DNA of 64,000 nt from Planoprotostelium fungivorum (GCA_003024175.1 MDYQ01000419.1:124001-188000); one strand, 5' to 3'. Positions 1 through 12,649 are shown, counted from the first letter of the stretch. Made by a program: numbers and translations. Notes: generated from the sequence alone by a model not told the origin.

Positions 1-3000
1 GCTGTCGATTCCTCCATGATGTCTGGATGCCTCTGGACGGATCAGAGCACCAATCACGTATTCGCTTCACACAGCCAATTCTTCAACACGAGCATCTCAC
101 ACCTCTACCCTACTTGGACGAACTGCACCTTCACAAATGGAACCGGATCGATCGGCTCCCTCAGCGTGAACTCTCCCGATTGGACCTTAATGGACAGTCA
201 TTTCTCAGACTTCCCACTGCTGCTCAGCGCTGGCTATTATTCCGCGGGAGGTCAGGTCACCATCGAGAGGTCCAATTTTTCATCTTCGATCGCCCGGGGA
301 ATGAGAGCCGACCTCATTCATTTCGAAACCCTGTATGGGAATCTAGTCTTGTCCATCTCGGACAGCATCATCGCCGATGTCTTGCTCGGAGGCCCGCCCA
401 GTGAAATCCATGTCTCTCACTCTCAGGTGAACCACCTCCATCGTCTTTCGATCACCAACGGGATCTCATTTGCAATCAGATCGATGAATGGAATCAAGAT
501 GCCTCCTACCTCTACTATCCTTCGATCATGCTCGTGTCTCACTCTAATGTCCATCTCAACACTACTCCCTTCCTCTCCCTCACTGCAGACGGAGGTCACG
601 TGACCACCAGCACCACCCATTATCAATCCCTCAATTTCACCGCGGGCACTTTTTTCGACACCTCATTCTACTCGGTCATAGAAGGCCCTGAACTACAACG
701 AGCCACTGTAGCCTCCCTCACCGCTTGGCCTTCACAATTGGGACCGCAATTGTATCAGGCCGATTTCTCTGGGTCAAAATTACCACCTTTTCCCCCACAT
801 TACGTCTTCTCCAGTAGTCTGAGTTCGTTTGCATGCAGGAACTGCAGTCTGACAGGAGCCCTACCTTCTACTCTGTCTGGATCCAGCCTGAGCGATGTCG
901 ATCTGTCTTACAACCATCTGGAGGGAGAGATACCCAATTTACCTTCCATCAACCAGCTGATCATCGATGGAAACCGATTCGAGGGTGAGCATGTCGACGG
1001 AGAAACTTCTGAGAAATTCCAGGCTTTCAGAGTGGTTTTGGTACATTGTATTCTTGTTCGATGGTGGGAAATGAGATTGAAATGTTGGCCGGATGGACTT
1101 CTACAACGATCGAGAGTGTGTGTAACATATCCGTCTTCGGTGCAAATACCGTCAGGGTACTATCAGGTGATATTCTCTCATCTACAAGGTTGTAGATGAA
1201 ATATATAATATATTCTAGTTGATGGAAGGGTGAATCTGACGGGAGCAAATTTCAACGAGAGCGTCCAAGCTGACGCGGGTGTCCGTGATGTTCTATATTT
1301 AGACAATCGGACGTTGTCTGTCTACGTAAATCCGGGCCAGGGAGTGGCTCAAGGTAGCGTAAGGATGGGAAACCTGATCGCCCGTTTTTACATCATCTAC
1401 GAGGAGACAACCGGAAACAACACCTTCGTCATCAGCACTCAGGACGATCTCTCTCAAGGTGATCATCATCACCATCGATCACACGTCATCTCGTCATCGA
1501 CATCACATCCGTTCGATTTCTCATCTCTTCACAGCGTTGAACTCTTGGACCGGAGACGATCAACTTTTGAACATCTACTTCACCTCCGGCACTTATTATT
1601 TCTCGGACACCATCCGTTCTCCCTACTCGAATAGCTCCATCAGCCTCCACTTTCTATCTCCCAATATCACGCTTTACAAACGCCCGGGCACGAAGAGAAA
1701 CCAGTACGATTTGTATGTCGAACTACCTCTGAAGATCTATGGGTATGACACCATAGTGAGCAGTACAATCCGATTGGGGGTGAACAACCAGGATCAACCG
1801 ATCACATTCCACGCTGAGAATGTACGCTTCCCCTCGATTGCTGTGAACGATAACAACGTCACCCTAATCAATTGCACTTTCTCGAAGCCATTCACTTTCA
1901 GTGATTACGACCTTCCCAATGCCCTTCTCAACGGTAAACACTATGGAAGTGGATTGTCTCAGGTTCAGGTGAGACAGCGTGAATTTCCTCCAAATTCACG
2001 CTCGACAGATCTCACACTGCGTATTCATCGCTCCGGAGGCCTCTTTCGGTGGAGCATCTTTCCCAATGAATCTGGATCCTCTCATCAGCATGTCTTCCGT
2101 AGATCTCACCGTGGTCGATTGCCAATTTTTATCCTCCAATGTGAACCAGAGCGCGATTACAGCTGAACATGGAATCACAAAGTTGATTCGTTCGAATGTA
2201 AACCAGACAATGAGTGTATCTGGAGTGAGTGATAAGAATGATAAATCATAACGCATCGTAGTTGGTGGAAATCGAAGGGAGTACCATCTTTACCCTGAAT
2301 GTGACAAGTCAAACCAATCTGACCATCTCGAATTCGGACATCGTAAGCCATTCATTCTCGAAATCCACTCAACATCGTCAGAACACATTCCAAGGCGCCG
2401 AAAGTTTCTCTTCTGAAGAGGATTCGAACGTTTGGATCAGAGATCACAGTACAGTCTACTTTCGATTCTCAGACACTAGTTTCACAGTCTATTTTGCCAA
2501 CATCACCGTGGAGCATTCGAACGCCCTCGGCGACGTCTGTTATCCCTGTGTACGGTACTTTTTCTGCTCGAGCTCGACTTGTGACTTTAGGATCGATCTC
2601 ATGGACAACATCGAACGGTTGAGCTACACCGATGGTCTATTGCCAGGATGGCCCCTTTCTGCCTTGGCTAAACCCACCTACGTCAATTTGAGTCGCACCC
2701 ACATCGACTCCGTCACGTCAGAACAGATCAGTGGAATAGAGGTGAGAAGATAAGACATCGATCATAAGCATTATAAAGCGTAATATACGAAGATTATTTT
2801 TTGTCATTGACAGAGAGACAGATCTTAGATCTATCGTACAATCGATTGTCAGGAGTTTTCCCCGCTATATCTGGAATCCAACAATTGTATCTCATCGGAA
2901 ACTACATATCGAGTACTTCCACTCCTACGTATACGTACTGACCGTACGTAGATTTCACGGACGACACACTTCCCTCGAATCTGACGTACTGTCTGATGAA

Positions 3001-5828
3001 CGACGAACAATTTCCGTTTCAGAAGCCTCACAAGAGCTGGTTAGACATCATTCCGTGCACCACATCCGACTTCGATGTAAGAGGTGGAGCTGCATACACT
3101 GACGGAGGTTACGCCATCCTCTACGGTGAGGGCCTACTATCACCACTCTACGTCCACCTGTCTACCGGAACGATCGAGGTGAGTTCGGTCCCGTTCCCCG
3201 CCTCTTTTTTACCCCCTCAGGCTGTCGACGCCGATGGAAAAACTGCAAAGTTTCCTCTACCAAACGGAATACCAGGAGAAGAGATCAATGGTACAGTGAT
3301 CCGAATGTTGACAACTCCTGGAACACGAAAGAGGGTGGACGAACAGAGAATGAGTGGATTCTCCATCGTTCGGGGGAGCAGCCGCTGCCCCGGCCAATTC
3401 TGCTCCTCTTGTATCAATCGAAATGTTTCTCTACCCTTCCAGCCGTTGGGTGACATCGTGCGGTACATACAGGTGATGGATGAGATGGATGCGGTGATGC
3501 CACGGCTGACGATGACGACAGAGCTTGACGAATGTAAGTCAGTGTGATCTGGTAGACTTCAAGACGATCGGACAATTGACCCTGGTGGATGATACTTGTG
3601 ACACGTGCTGCCACGATCTCGCTTACGTTGGATTACGTTTAAGTACCGTGGACGTACAGATATTCTTGGACTGTCTGGACACGGTCCCCGACGTATTGAA
3701 CGTATTGAGCTATCCCGTGTCTGTATCTACCAGTCAGATTTCTGTGAGTTTTCATCCGTACACGAGATGGTGACCTACGTACAGAGATTGTTCGAAAGGA
3801 GAGTGTTTACGTCTCGTTACGTCGGGTCGTCAGACGTAACTTCAGATCTGTTCACCCTGTTGGATGCGGTTATACAGAACCAGATCTTCAATCTGTCCGA
3901 CGTATCTTACGTACAGAGTAGCGACGTCCAACTCGTAGTGGAGAAGGTGAATCATCTCCATCTCATCGATCTGAATCATCCATAGATTCCATCTGATGTA
4001 CAAACTCTGAACGTTATCTTGAACGATTCTACCTCTATCGTGTTCCCAAGAGAGGTGAGACACCTTTCGATATCCTTCTGCAGTCAAAAGAGTCTTCTAA
4101 ATGGAACATTAGGCATTACAGAAAGCATTCGGTGGCTACGTCTCCGTTTCATCTCTCCATTTCAATCCTTTCGATTTCTCAAAGGACAAGATGTGAGTGA
4201 TCCATTTCATCTTCTTTATTGATGAAGATCACACAGAGCTGGCAGAGTGGTCGGCATCGAATTGTTGAATGCGATGAAGGAGAGAATCACCGTGGAGAAT
4301 CTGAAGGAAGGAATCGACATCACCATACCCCTCACATCTATGCCCACCGACGGTACGTTGTACGTACGTAGCGTACGTATTGATCTAGATAGATATGACC
4401 TGCGTGTATTGGAGCGAGACGAATCGGGGCTGGGGGAGAGACGGTTGCGATCTGTTGACAAAGACATCTTCTTACGTCATCTGTTCTTGTCATCACCTCA
4501 CCAACTTCACCTTCGGTACACCTACCCCAGTAAGTACTCCTCGGTACGTACGATGTGACGTCTCCAGGTCTCCTCCGGTGGTGACAGCAACGTGGCCAAG
4601 ATCGCTGCACCCGTCGTCGTCTGCTCTGCAGCTCTCGCGGCTGGTGCTTTAGCTGCTCTCGTTCTCGTTCGAAGGAAGAGGAGGAAGGAAGAGATGAACT
4701 TCGAATTGGATGCTAGAGATGTCTCTGGAATGGACACCTTACAGAGCGATGATATCGTATTGTCGGACGATCAGCCGGACAATGACATCGTAAAGGGTGA
4801 GTGAGGACGATGTATGAGTCACGTGACACGTAGAAGGTGTATTAAAGAAGATGACTGTGGTGGCTCTCTTGAAGCAGAAGGGAGAGAATGCGAGAGACAT
4901 TATGACCGAGCATCAGAACCATCGGGTGAGACGTGTGACGATATCTGCTGCATGTGCTGATATCGACAGAGCTTACATCATCCCAATATCATCCAGACGT
5001 TTGGTACGTGGTCTGACGGACAATACCATTATCTCGTTGTAGAGGAGATCTCCCTTGGAACAGCCAGCCAGTGTTACAGTGGAGCGGGCTACACATCGAT
5101 GACTGAGCAGGATAAGAAAGACATGTCTGTGTGAGATGTCAAGGACACGTCTGACGTTCCACCAGATTGAGACAGATCGCTGGAGCCTTGGCTTACTTGT
5201 ACAGTGTCGGTGTGGTGCACGGATACATCTGTGCAAAGAATGTTATCTTGAAATTAGAAGGAAAGTCTTCTTATCAAGCGAAGCTGAGCGGCTTCTCACT
5301 CTCTTCTAACGCCAGCCGCGACGCTCTATTGAGAGACGATCTACAATGGATGGTGAGACATAGGAGTGACATTTGACATGGCTGACATTTGACAGGCACC
5401 AGAACAATTGGGATCCAGTCCCAAAACGACCCACGCATCGGACGTGTGGTCCTTCTGCATCTTCATGTGAGACCCAAACGGACAGACTTCCCACTGATTC
5501 TCCACAGGTGGGAGACCCTAGAGGCCGGTAGTACCCCCTTCTCCACCGTGAAAGAGCAAGACATCAGAGATTTCATTCTATCCGGACAACTGACAGCACC
5601 GAGCTCATGGTCTGCTGATCACTCCAACCTCTTCCAAGACGGGTGAGATTCAATGGACATTTCGATCAAGCTGATGATGGTAGTACCGAGAAGAGTGAAA
5701 AGAAGAGACCTACACCTCGTCAAGCTTGCGATCGGTTGGTACCTCCAAAGGAGAAGGCAGTGAAGAAGAAAGATCGGATCGATGAGATGAGAGAAGGTCA
5801 ATCTCCTGTGATCACTTATGACACGTAG
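1..5828 (+). CDS. GPS-motif single-span receptor with pseudokinase domain (5' end outside window)
   Basis: The start lies left of the window. The ectodomain reads as repetitive beta-helix-like sequence rich in N-glycosylation sites, with plant-type LRR stretches near 890-990 (LSGSSLSDVDLSYNHLEG) and 2825-2910. At 4395-4520 there is a GPS motif, CVYWSETNRGWGRDGC followed by ICSCHHLTNF, including the HL/T position where GAIN proteins self-cleave. After about 15 residues comes one hydrophobic span (4595-4660), then the basic stop RRKRRKEE. Exons from about 4848 to 5720 read as a kinase-like domain: HHPNIIQTFGTW, a C-lobe APEQLG and DVWSF. The catalytic loop is HGYICAKN (5218) in place of HRDxxxxN, and DFG is SGF (5287); I see no glycine-rich loop. 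It should therefore be a pseudokinase. The last intron (5643-5683) gives a lysine-rich tail ending at 5828. GAIN family behaviour is known; signalling here is inferred. Confidence 0.8.
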
Positions 5829-5927
5829 ACGTAAGAATACACAGTATCATTATAGGTTGTTCGAAACATTTTATCTTTGCAAAAGGAAGAGCGTTTGGTC
5901 ATTCTTATGAATGTCTCGGTCTCGTAT

Positions 5928-7502
5928 CTATACAAAGTTAATGTACTCTACTTCTCTCTCCTTACCTCTATGTCCGTGACCTCTGTAACCATCATCTCTC
6001 CTGTCTTGTCTTCTATCATCTCTCCTGTCATCTCTTCTATCGTCCCTCCAGTCTCTGTCCTCTCTCTGTCTCTTTCTATTCTCGTCTCTGTAGTCATCTC
6101 TCCCGTAGCTCCTACCTCTCGTCAGCTGAAATCTGCGAATGCGATCCCACCTGTCACTTCTCCTCTCCTCTCTCGGTCTTCTCTCTGAGAAGGTCAATCG
6201 TAACGACAAGTCGGACATCTTACCTTCTGGTAAGTCACCCTTGACGAACAGAGCGTAGTAGGCTCGAAGAGGTGTCTGTCTGCCGTCTCGTCTGGGCTTG
6301 ATGGGCGTCATCGACATCGATCGGATGATGTCCTCCCAATCGTTTTTCGATCGATACTCTGCGAAATATTCCTGTCCAAAGTTCTCGTTCTCTTGGTGCT
6401 GGGAGGGGGTCAGTCTGTGCAGCCGCCACTTTAAACCGCGAAAAAATGATTTTAAAGTTTACCGGCTTCCAAACCATGGCGTGAAAACCGTGAAGGACGT
6501 CCCACAAGAGAGCATCCTTTGCATCGCGACAGTCATGCTCTCTGATGATGAGCAGTCCACCTTCCTTTAGAACTCTGTGGATCTCAGCCAACATGGAGGG
6601 CAGCTGACGGATGTGATGGAGGGACATGAAGGCGAGAACGATCGAGAGACTTTGGTCTGCGTATGGAAGTACGGTGGGCAGGTGATCGTTGTGGAGGAGT
6701 TGAAAAGACACTTGAGGCACCAGGTCTCTGTCTCGATAGATGTCACAACCGAAGACCTGAGTGACATGAGTCGATGAGAAGATGAAGATCGATGGAACCT
6801 TGTCTTGTGGGACTTTTAGGAGCTCGGCGATGGCCGTCGTGATCTTGCCATCTCCGCAGCCAATGTCTAACATGGAGTCGATGGGAATGACATGCTGGCC
6901 GTATTGCAATCGGCTTGGTGAATGCGACACCTGCACATCGTGATCTCTCAAAGCAGAGTTCAATGCATTCGATCGAGCAGCACTGCGTATCTCCTTCGAA
7001 GATGTCAGAGTAGGTGAAGAATACGTTTACTCTTCACTTGGACATCAGTGCTGGGCTGCTTCTCTAGTTCCTTCAGGTATTCTTCATGGATCTCTTGATA
7101 GATGGTTGCGTCCGGCTTGTCCTCTTGGACGGCTTTTGTGATGCGAGCGGTGAGCCAATCGGAGGTCACACCACCACCTTTGAGCGGTCCACGCTTTAAG
7201 AACATGAGATCTTGCATCAAGTCGCGGTGTCGTGAGATATCACGGATTTGATTCTCTCGAATGGGCTGTTCTTTCCGTCTGATGTGCTTTGGAGATCAAC
7301 ATCAGCATTCCAAATGAGAAAAACGTAATCCACTCACTGACGCCAACTTTTCAGTCAATGGATTGGATTTAGGCGTCTCAGCGCTGTTTGCATTCGCAGC
7401 ATTCTCCTCCAATGGTGACTTGGAAGAGTTGACCTCTTCAACTACTGGCTCTTGAACAGCTTTTGCCTCAGAGGACTCTGTATGGGCTTGTTCGGCTGAC
7501 AT
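5928..7502 (-). CDS. Class I SAM-dependent methyltransferase with Arg/Asp-repeat tail
   Basis: A low-complexity N-terminus (7302-7502) leads to a short helical exon (about 7030-7220) and then a Rossmann methyltransferase. Motif I is DIGCGDGKITTA near 6860. Further on are the FGCDIYRDRDL acidic strand, LSIVLAFMSLHHI, and the post-motif EIHRVLKEGGLLIIREHD, which resembles the Methyltransf_11 family. An intron of about 45 bases separates VPQDK from VFGCDI. The C-terminus (5940-6130) is a run of DDRRDD-type repeats, suggestive of RNA binding. Substrate is unknown. The start could be 7502 or an in-frame ATG at 7529; the gene is head-to-head with the phosphatase starting at 7518, so there is almost no separate promoter space. 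Confidence 0.75.
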
Positions 7503-7533
7503 CACGGTGCAGATCGAATGATGAGTCACGTGA
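7503..7533. promoter_or_regulatory. E-box palindrome between head-to-head gene starts
   Basis: GAGTCACGTGAC lies at 7523-7534, immediately after the ATG of the plus-strand phosphatase and next to the possible upstream ATG of the minus-strand methyltransferase. CACGTG is the bHLH-leucine-zipper core site. It may be a shared element, but the same octamer recurs in several introns of this window, so its role here is uncertain. Confidence 0.3.
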
Positions 7534-8546
7534 CTGGCTCTGAGTTACAACGTGCAGAGAAGCAAATTGCCGATCCATTGATGAGCCAAATCACCACCAA
7601 CCCTCAATCAGGTTTGCACTCGAAATTGATCTTCTCTCATTTGTCTTAGATGATGGACACTCCATCTTCGTGACACGCCACGGGGCGAGGATCGATTGGG
7701 TTGATAAGAATTGGCTACTGGAGGCGGAGAGACCTCAAGATCCTCCCCTATCGAGTCAAGGAGAGAGGCAAGGTGAATATCACCTTCAATGATTTGCAGT
7801 GACCATTGCAGCTGTCGAGTTAGGAGAAGCACTCGCTATCTCTCACATTAAGAGAATCTACTGTTCACCATTATACAGAACCTTACAGACCGCCACTCAG
7901 GTGAACATCACCTCATCATCAATATCCATCTCACCTCTTTACCAGGTAGCTGATCGTTTGAACATCCCCATTTTTGTAGAATACGGACTTCACGAATGGT
8001 CTTCTCCTGAGTCAGTCCCCCAACCTCTGCCGCTCCATCAACTGAAGGAGCTGTTTCCCAAGATCGACACCTCATACGTATCCAATCAATCTCTACCAGA
8101 TAGAGAGAGCAGGGTAGTAAATTCCACCCAAATGCGACTCAACAGAGCAGGAGCAATTTACGGCCAGAGTCCAGAGGACAGCAGAATTCTTAGAAAGCAC
8201 GTTTGCTACTTCTGAAGGGTCACTGTTGGCAGTGACTCATGCGTCTTCGGTTGTGACCCTAGGGAGAGCTCTGTTGAGAGACTATCACGCGACGGTTCGG
8301 AGCGGTGTGTGCAGCATATCTCGTTACGATGGAAAACCTCAAGCGTGGACACATGTGAGCTGCGTGATCACCAAGTGCGATCGTGATCGTTGACAGGCTT
8401 TCAATGGATCTTCGGCTCATTTGAAGGAGGGAGAGGTGATGATGAGATGATGTCCACGATGATGACGTGATCAGGTCGCTAATTGGGAATTTGCAGAAGA
8501 TGTAGAAGCGAGAGAGAGAGCAGAACGCCTGACAGCCCAGCCGTGA
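7518..8546 (+). CDS. Histidine phosphatase (phosphoglycerate-mutase-like, UBASH3/tau55 type)
   Basis: Branch-1 histidine phosphatase fold. The signature is FVTRHGARIDW at about 7668-7700 (RHG, catalytic His), followed by PPLSSQGERQ, IYCSPLYRTLQTA, the acid region EYGLHEWSSPESV, and the second catalytic histidine LLAVTHASSV near 8225-8255. Introns sit at about 7612-7649 and in the 8115-8170 region. The carboxy end reads RERAERLTAQP and stops at 8546. The RxDW and GLxEW patterns match UBASH3/TFIIIC-tau55-like proteins better than metabolic mutases. Physiological substrate is not readable from sequence. Two in-frame ATGs (7518, 7521) can start it; they lie beside an E-box palindrome shared with the divergent methyltransferase gene. 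Confidence 0.75.
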
Positions 8547-8760
8547 TAGGCATCTCTTCTTCATCTATAAAATAGAATACACGTGTGATACATCGTCTGC
8601 TCGATTTGATTGTGAGAAAGAACGCTGTCGTCAGGATTCATAGAATGCGAGAAGGAAAAGTAAAAAGCAAAGGAATAAAACAAATAAATACTGGATGTCA
8701 ATTTTTATTTGCGATCCATCGCGAACACTTTTTCTCATCTTCAGAAACCCCCCATCACAC

Positions 8761-9601
8761 ATGTCTAGAAAGAGTGTTCTATTCAAGGTCGTCGTACTCG
8801 GTGAATCCGGGTGAGCTCTCGGAATGTGTCTTTTGCGGAGACATTCCAATCAGTTGTGAGACACTGACCCAAAGACAGAGTCGGAAAGACATCTCTCCTC
8901 GTTCGATACGTGGAGAACAAGTTTACTATCTCAACTAAATCCACCATTGGTTCCGATTTCTTATCCAAGGAAATCGATGTGGAAGGTAGACCCGTTTCCC
9001 TCCAGGTACGTGACATTAAATCATACAAGTTCGGAGGGACATCCTTTCAGATCCTCTAAATCCATTTACTAATCCAAACATCGTTAGATCTGGGATACTG
9101 CCGGCCAAGAGCGCTTCCAAGGATTAGGAACTTCCTTCTACCGTGGGGCTGATGCCGTCATCTTCGTCTTCGACGTCACAAGAAAAGTAATGCATTTTCT
9201 TCATCGCCCAATCTCCCCTCTCACAAACCCCACAGAAAACTTTCGACGAGCTCTCCGCCTGGAAGAAGGCTTTCCTCATCCAGATCGGACAAGAGAACAA
9301 CAAAGAGTTCCCCATGATCATTCTTGCCAACAAGGTCGATCTCGATGACAGACAAGTATCGAAGAGAGACATCGCAGAGTGGGCCAACCAGAACGGTGAT
9401 GTCCACTTCTACGAGACATCTGCCAAAGAGGTGAACTTGAATCAAAGACATGCAGTGATCTGAATCTCACAGAACGTCAATGTTGGAAAGGCATTTGATG
9501 AGATCGCCAAGTTGGCCCTGGCTAAAGTAAAGGAAGACGATATGAACTACTCCACTGTCGATCTGAATGTCCAGAAGAAGAACAATGGAGGATGCTGCTG
9601 A
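8761..9601 (+). CDS. Rab7-like small GTPase
   Basis: Four to five short introns separate exons that read [97 protein letters not shown] and end in NNGGCC. All G1-G5 boxes are intact and the two terminal cysteines predict double geranylgeranylation. The N-terminus, the FYRGAD motif and the KxTIGxDFL effector segment resemble Rab7, the late-endosome/lysosome Rab. The C-terminus is shorter and differs, so it may be a Rab7 paralogue. An intron splits the P-loop between GESG and VGKT. AATAAA follows the stop at 9603. Confidence 0.9.
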
Positions 9602-9749
9602 AAATAAACGCATTCGATTGTAGGTGCAATGTAAAGGACATTGTGTGGTGCATGTGAGACATGCACCTGAAGATGGTGAAAAGATGAAATAAATCGAATT
9701 ATAAACAGAGTTTGTCATCATCATAGGACCCTGCACGTCGCCAAGAGTC

Positions 9750-11621
9750 ATGGTGGACACACGATTTAGACTGGTCAATGTCTTACGGTTAGACCTGCCT
9801 GCGATCCAATCTCGGTTCTCGAGCGAGTCCAAATCGCAGTTCAAGGTCGAGCGGACATTTAGCACCGCTAGCCGAGGAGATGGCTGGCTGTCTGAGTGTC
9901 ACAGTTGTATCGCCAGGGATGCAGATCTGATTGCGTTTGGAAGACAAGATGAGCTCACATTGGTGAGATCAGGAGCAGATGGGATTCGAATAGAAACGGT
10001 CAATAAACCGGCGAACGCTGGGTGAGTGATTATACTATGATACGTTGTCTATGTATCGATCAGCTCATCCAAGTCCGATATTTATCATCCTCATATCACA
10101 CTGATATATCAATGTAGAGATGTCATCACACAGCTTTGCATCATTCCCATCCTCCTGGGAGATCAGTCATATCCTTGCATAGCCGTAGGTTTTCGCTCTG
10201 GAATACTCAGAATATTCAACAAGGTACATCATCACCTCTTCTTCACTCTAATCACACCTCATCAGGAAGGCAACATCATCTTGTCTCAGATGCTGCATGC
10301 CGAGCCCATCCTCCGTTTAAAAATCAAATCAAATCCGTCTCTACCGGGGTGAATCTACGTCAGTGTAGATCCATCGAATGACTCTACGACAGAGAGATTG
10401 GGCGGCAGAGTGAAGAGCTCATCATTCTATATCCCAACGGTGTCGTCGCATCTGTCGATGGATTGTCGCTGTACACTCTCATCTATAATTACGTAAGGGG
10501 GTGAGTTGTCCCACCAATGCTCCACGAAAACCGACGAAAATCAGCGGAAATTATGGTTCATCTACAATGGACTATCGCAAATGGGAATTGAAGGGGCAAG
10601 ACAGAGTCAACGACGTCATCACCAGCAGTGAGTCCATCTCATGAGATACAACACCGACACGTCTGAGGTATACCCTGTGACGGCCCACTCAGTAGCTTAC
10701 GCTCTCCATCACCCACACAGCGTATCATAGCAGCGGGCTCCCACCCCATCGTTGGCTTCTACATCTCATCAGGGGTAATCGAACCTCATTCATAATGAAT
10801 CCGATATTTTATTTCATTTTATTCACGCAGGTCAGGAAGAGACGAGATTTTCTACCGCAGTCGCCCTGGCTTCTTCTGTGGCGAGCAAATTGACTTCTGC
10901 AGTGGTTTCCATGGCAATCAATTGGTGGTCTTCATCAGCACCGAGTGAGACATCGAGCGCTCGTAGGTCACGTGACGTGTTGCAGAGGAGGAAGTGAAGC
11001 AGGAGGAGCGAGAAGATTTTGTCATCGAGAAGGGAATCAGCTTACCACTCAAATGGTCCATCAGCGATCCACCCAGGTAATGACGATCATCATCACCGTT
11101 CGATCATTATCATCATGATCATCATCTCGTGACGATCATCATCGAACGCATGATCATGTCTCATGGTCTCACCTGTTGACAGAGAAGTGACCTCCCTGTC
11201 CACCGATCCGACCGGTCGCCTCGCCGTTCTCACCGACACCTTCAATCGAGTCATCCTCTTAGATTGCGTTCACTCCATCTTACTCCGAATGTGGAAGGGC
11301 TACCGCGAAGCTCAGACTGCTTTCATCGGCTGCGACATCGGCGGACCATCTGGCATGCTCTTCCTCGCCATCTACGCACCTCGCAGAGGCTTATTAGAGG
11401 TGGAGTAGATAGTCGATGTCTTTAGAGGTCAACGCGAGCAGGTGTGGAGGCTTAGAAGTGGAGAGAGAGTGGGAGCCGTGGAGGTAGGAAAGGGGGGAAA
11501 GCTCTTGCAAACGAGCACGCCGGTCGGAAGTTCTACGGAGAAGTTTGTGCAGCCGAGAGCTTATTTCGTGGGAGTTGATGGGAGGCTGCAACGATTGGAC
11601 GTCGTCGCTTCGAACGTGTAA
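9750..11621 (+). CDS. Rab3GAP regulatory subunit (Rab3GAP2), N-terminal domain only
   Basis: Beta-propeller-like N-terminal domain of the non-catalytic Rab3GAP subunit. Recognisable blocks are GRQDELTLV near 9945, IAVGFRSGILRIFNK near 10180, EELIILYPNGVVASVDGLSL near 10410, KWELKGQDRVNDVI near 10580, HPIVGFYISSG near 10745, and the most diagnostic stretch from about 11190 to 11400: DTFNRVILLDCV, RMWKGYREAQ and YAPRRGLLEVW. The final exon (11445-11621) ends DGRLQRLDVVASNV with a stop. Human RAB3GAP2 continues for some 900 more residues; none follow here. The known complex acts as Rab3 GAP and Rab18 GEF. The gene lies about 150 bases after a Rab7-like gene on the same strand. Confidence 0.85.
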
Positions 11622-12204
11622 ATGAAGGATGGTGTGTCATGTGTGATGAGCGGGAGATGATCGTGATGGGGTCGTGATCAGACGATGATGATGACGATGC
11701 ATCGCATACGGAACGCATGCACCATCATCGTGGGTGATGATGTCGCGACAGTGTGAACGGGAGGTAATGTTCGTTCCCTCGTCTCGCAGGAGATAGATGG
11801 CAAACGTATCGCTGTTGTTTATTGTCTATCTCTCCAAGTCTGGCTAATCGACCAATGCCACTCTCAGGGAAGATCTATCGGAGGTGAAGCTATACACAAT
11901 AACAGCTCGTGAAGAAGATTTGGCACCACCTCTGAGGTCGACATCGCTGTGATCGTGAAAACCCAAGTGATTTGAAGAAATGGACTAGTTGGAGATAATG
12001 GAAAGATAAAAAAGACAAGCATCGTGAGAGTACTACCGCACCCCAAAATCGTGACGCGTGCGATGATGATGCGATCATCTTCCATCATCGAGTCATGTGA
12101 AGGATTTTTCGAGTGTTTATTGCAAATGTTACGTTTTCTAATCGTAAAAATGTGGCTTCTATATTGATGATGACGCTAATCGCACCTGCGACCAGTAAAA
12201 GGGT
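11622..12204. other. Intergenic stretch, no gene seen
   Basis: This segment is rich in GATGATC/CATCATC words and holds no reading frame with recognisable protein character. It carries the 3' flank of the Rab3GAP2-like gene and the flank of the tRNA-Ala gene. Confidence 0.5.
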
Positions 12205-12277
12205 TGGAGAAGCAGGGTATCGATCCCTGTACCCCTCGCATGCTAAGCGAGTGCTCTACCATCTGAGCTACATCCCC
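12205..12277 (-). tRNA. tRNA-Ala (AGC)
   Basis: The minus strand begins GGGGATGTAGCTCAGATGG, has the anticodon arm CTCGCTTAGCATGCGAG with anticodon AGC, and the T arm ending in GGATCGATACCC. It is 73 nt, intronless, with discriminator A. A and B box promoter elements are the expected internal ones. The acceptor stem contains one U-U mismatch (second-last pair) where most eukaryotic tRNA-Ala(AGC) have U-A. A T-run (forward AAAA at 12197-12200) follows as Pol III terminator. Confidence 0.95.
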
Positions 12278-12443
12278 AAGTGATTGCGGCCCACCTATAG
12301 TATACAAACACGTATCAAAAGCTTATTATGATCGAAGAGAAGCGTCCGGCTATCATCTACTGGCCCTATGCGTTAGATGATCATCACGTCCATCACCTTC
12401 AGCTAAAAGGCGAGTGAGATTGAGAAGGTGTGACAGGAAAGAG

Positions 12444-12629
12444 TTAAAACTCTACTGTGAGTAGATCGAGCGTGTGGCCTTGCCTGTGTGAGAGATCATT
12501 GGCCATGCTGAAGAGGATGAACTTCTGGAAACCAAGTGGCTCACTATAGTAGACCGAAGGATCAGTAGGGCATCGGGTGTTGAGTCGACTCTTCATCGAG
12601 ACAGACGAGACTCCCTGACATGCCTTCAA
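12444..12629 (-). CDS. Possible small unassigned gene, last exon
   Basis: A 61-codon frame ending FSMANDLSHRQGHTLDLLTVEF looks more protein-like than random sequence and may be the 3' exon of a small gene whose earlier exons lie around 12650-12860. I could not assemble a convincing upstream exon or recognise a family. It could equally be chance. Confidence 0.25.
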   Translation of the reverse strand: MKACQGVSSVSMKSRLNTRCPTDPSVYYSEPLGFQKFILFSMANDLSHRQGHTLDLLTVEF

Positions 12630-12649
12630 AGACCTGCACGATAGTATGA

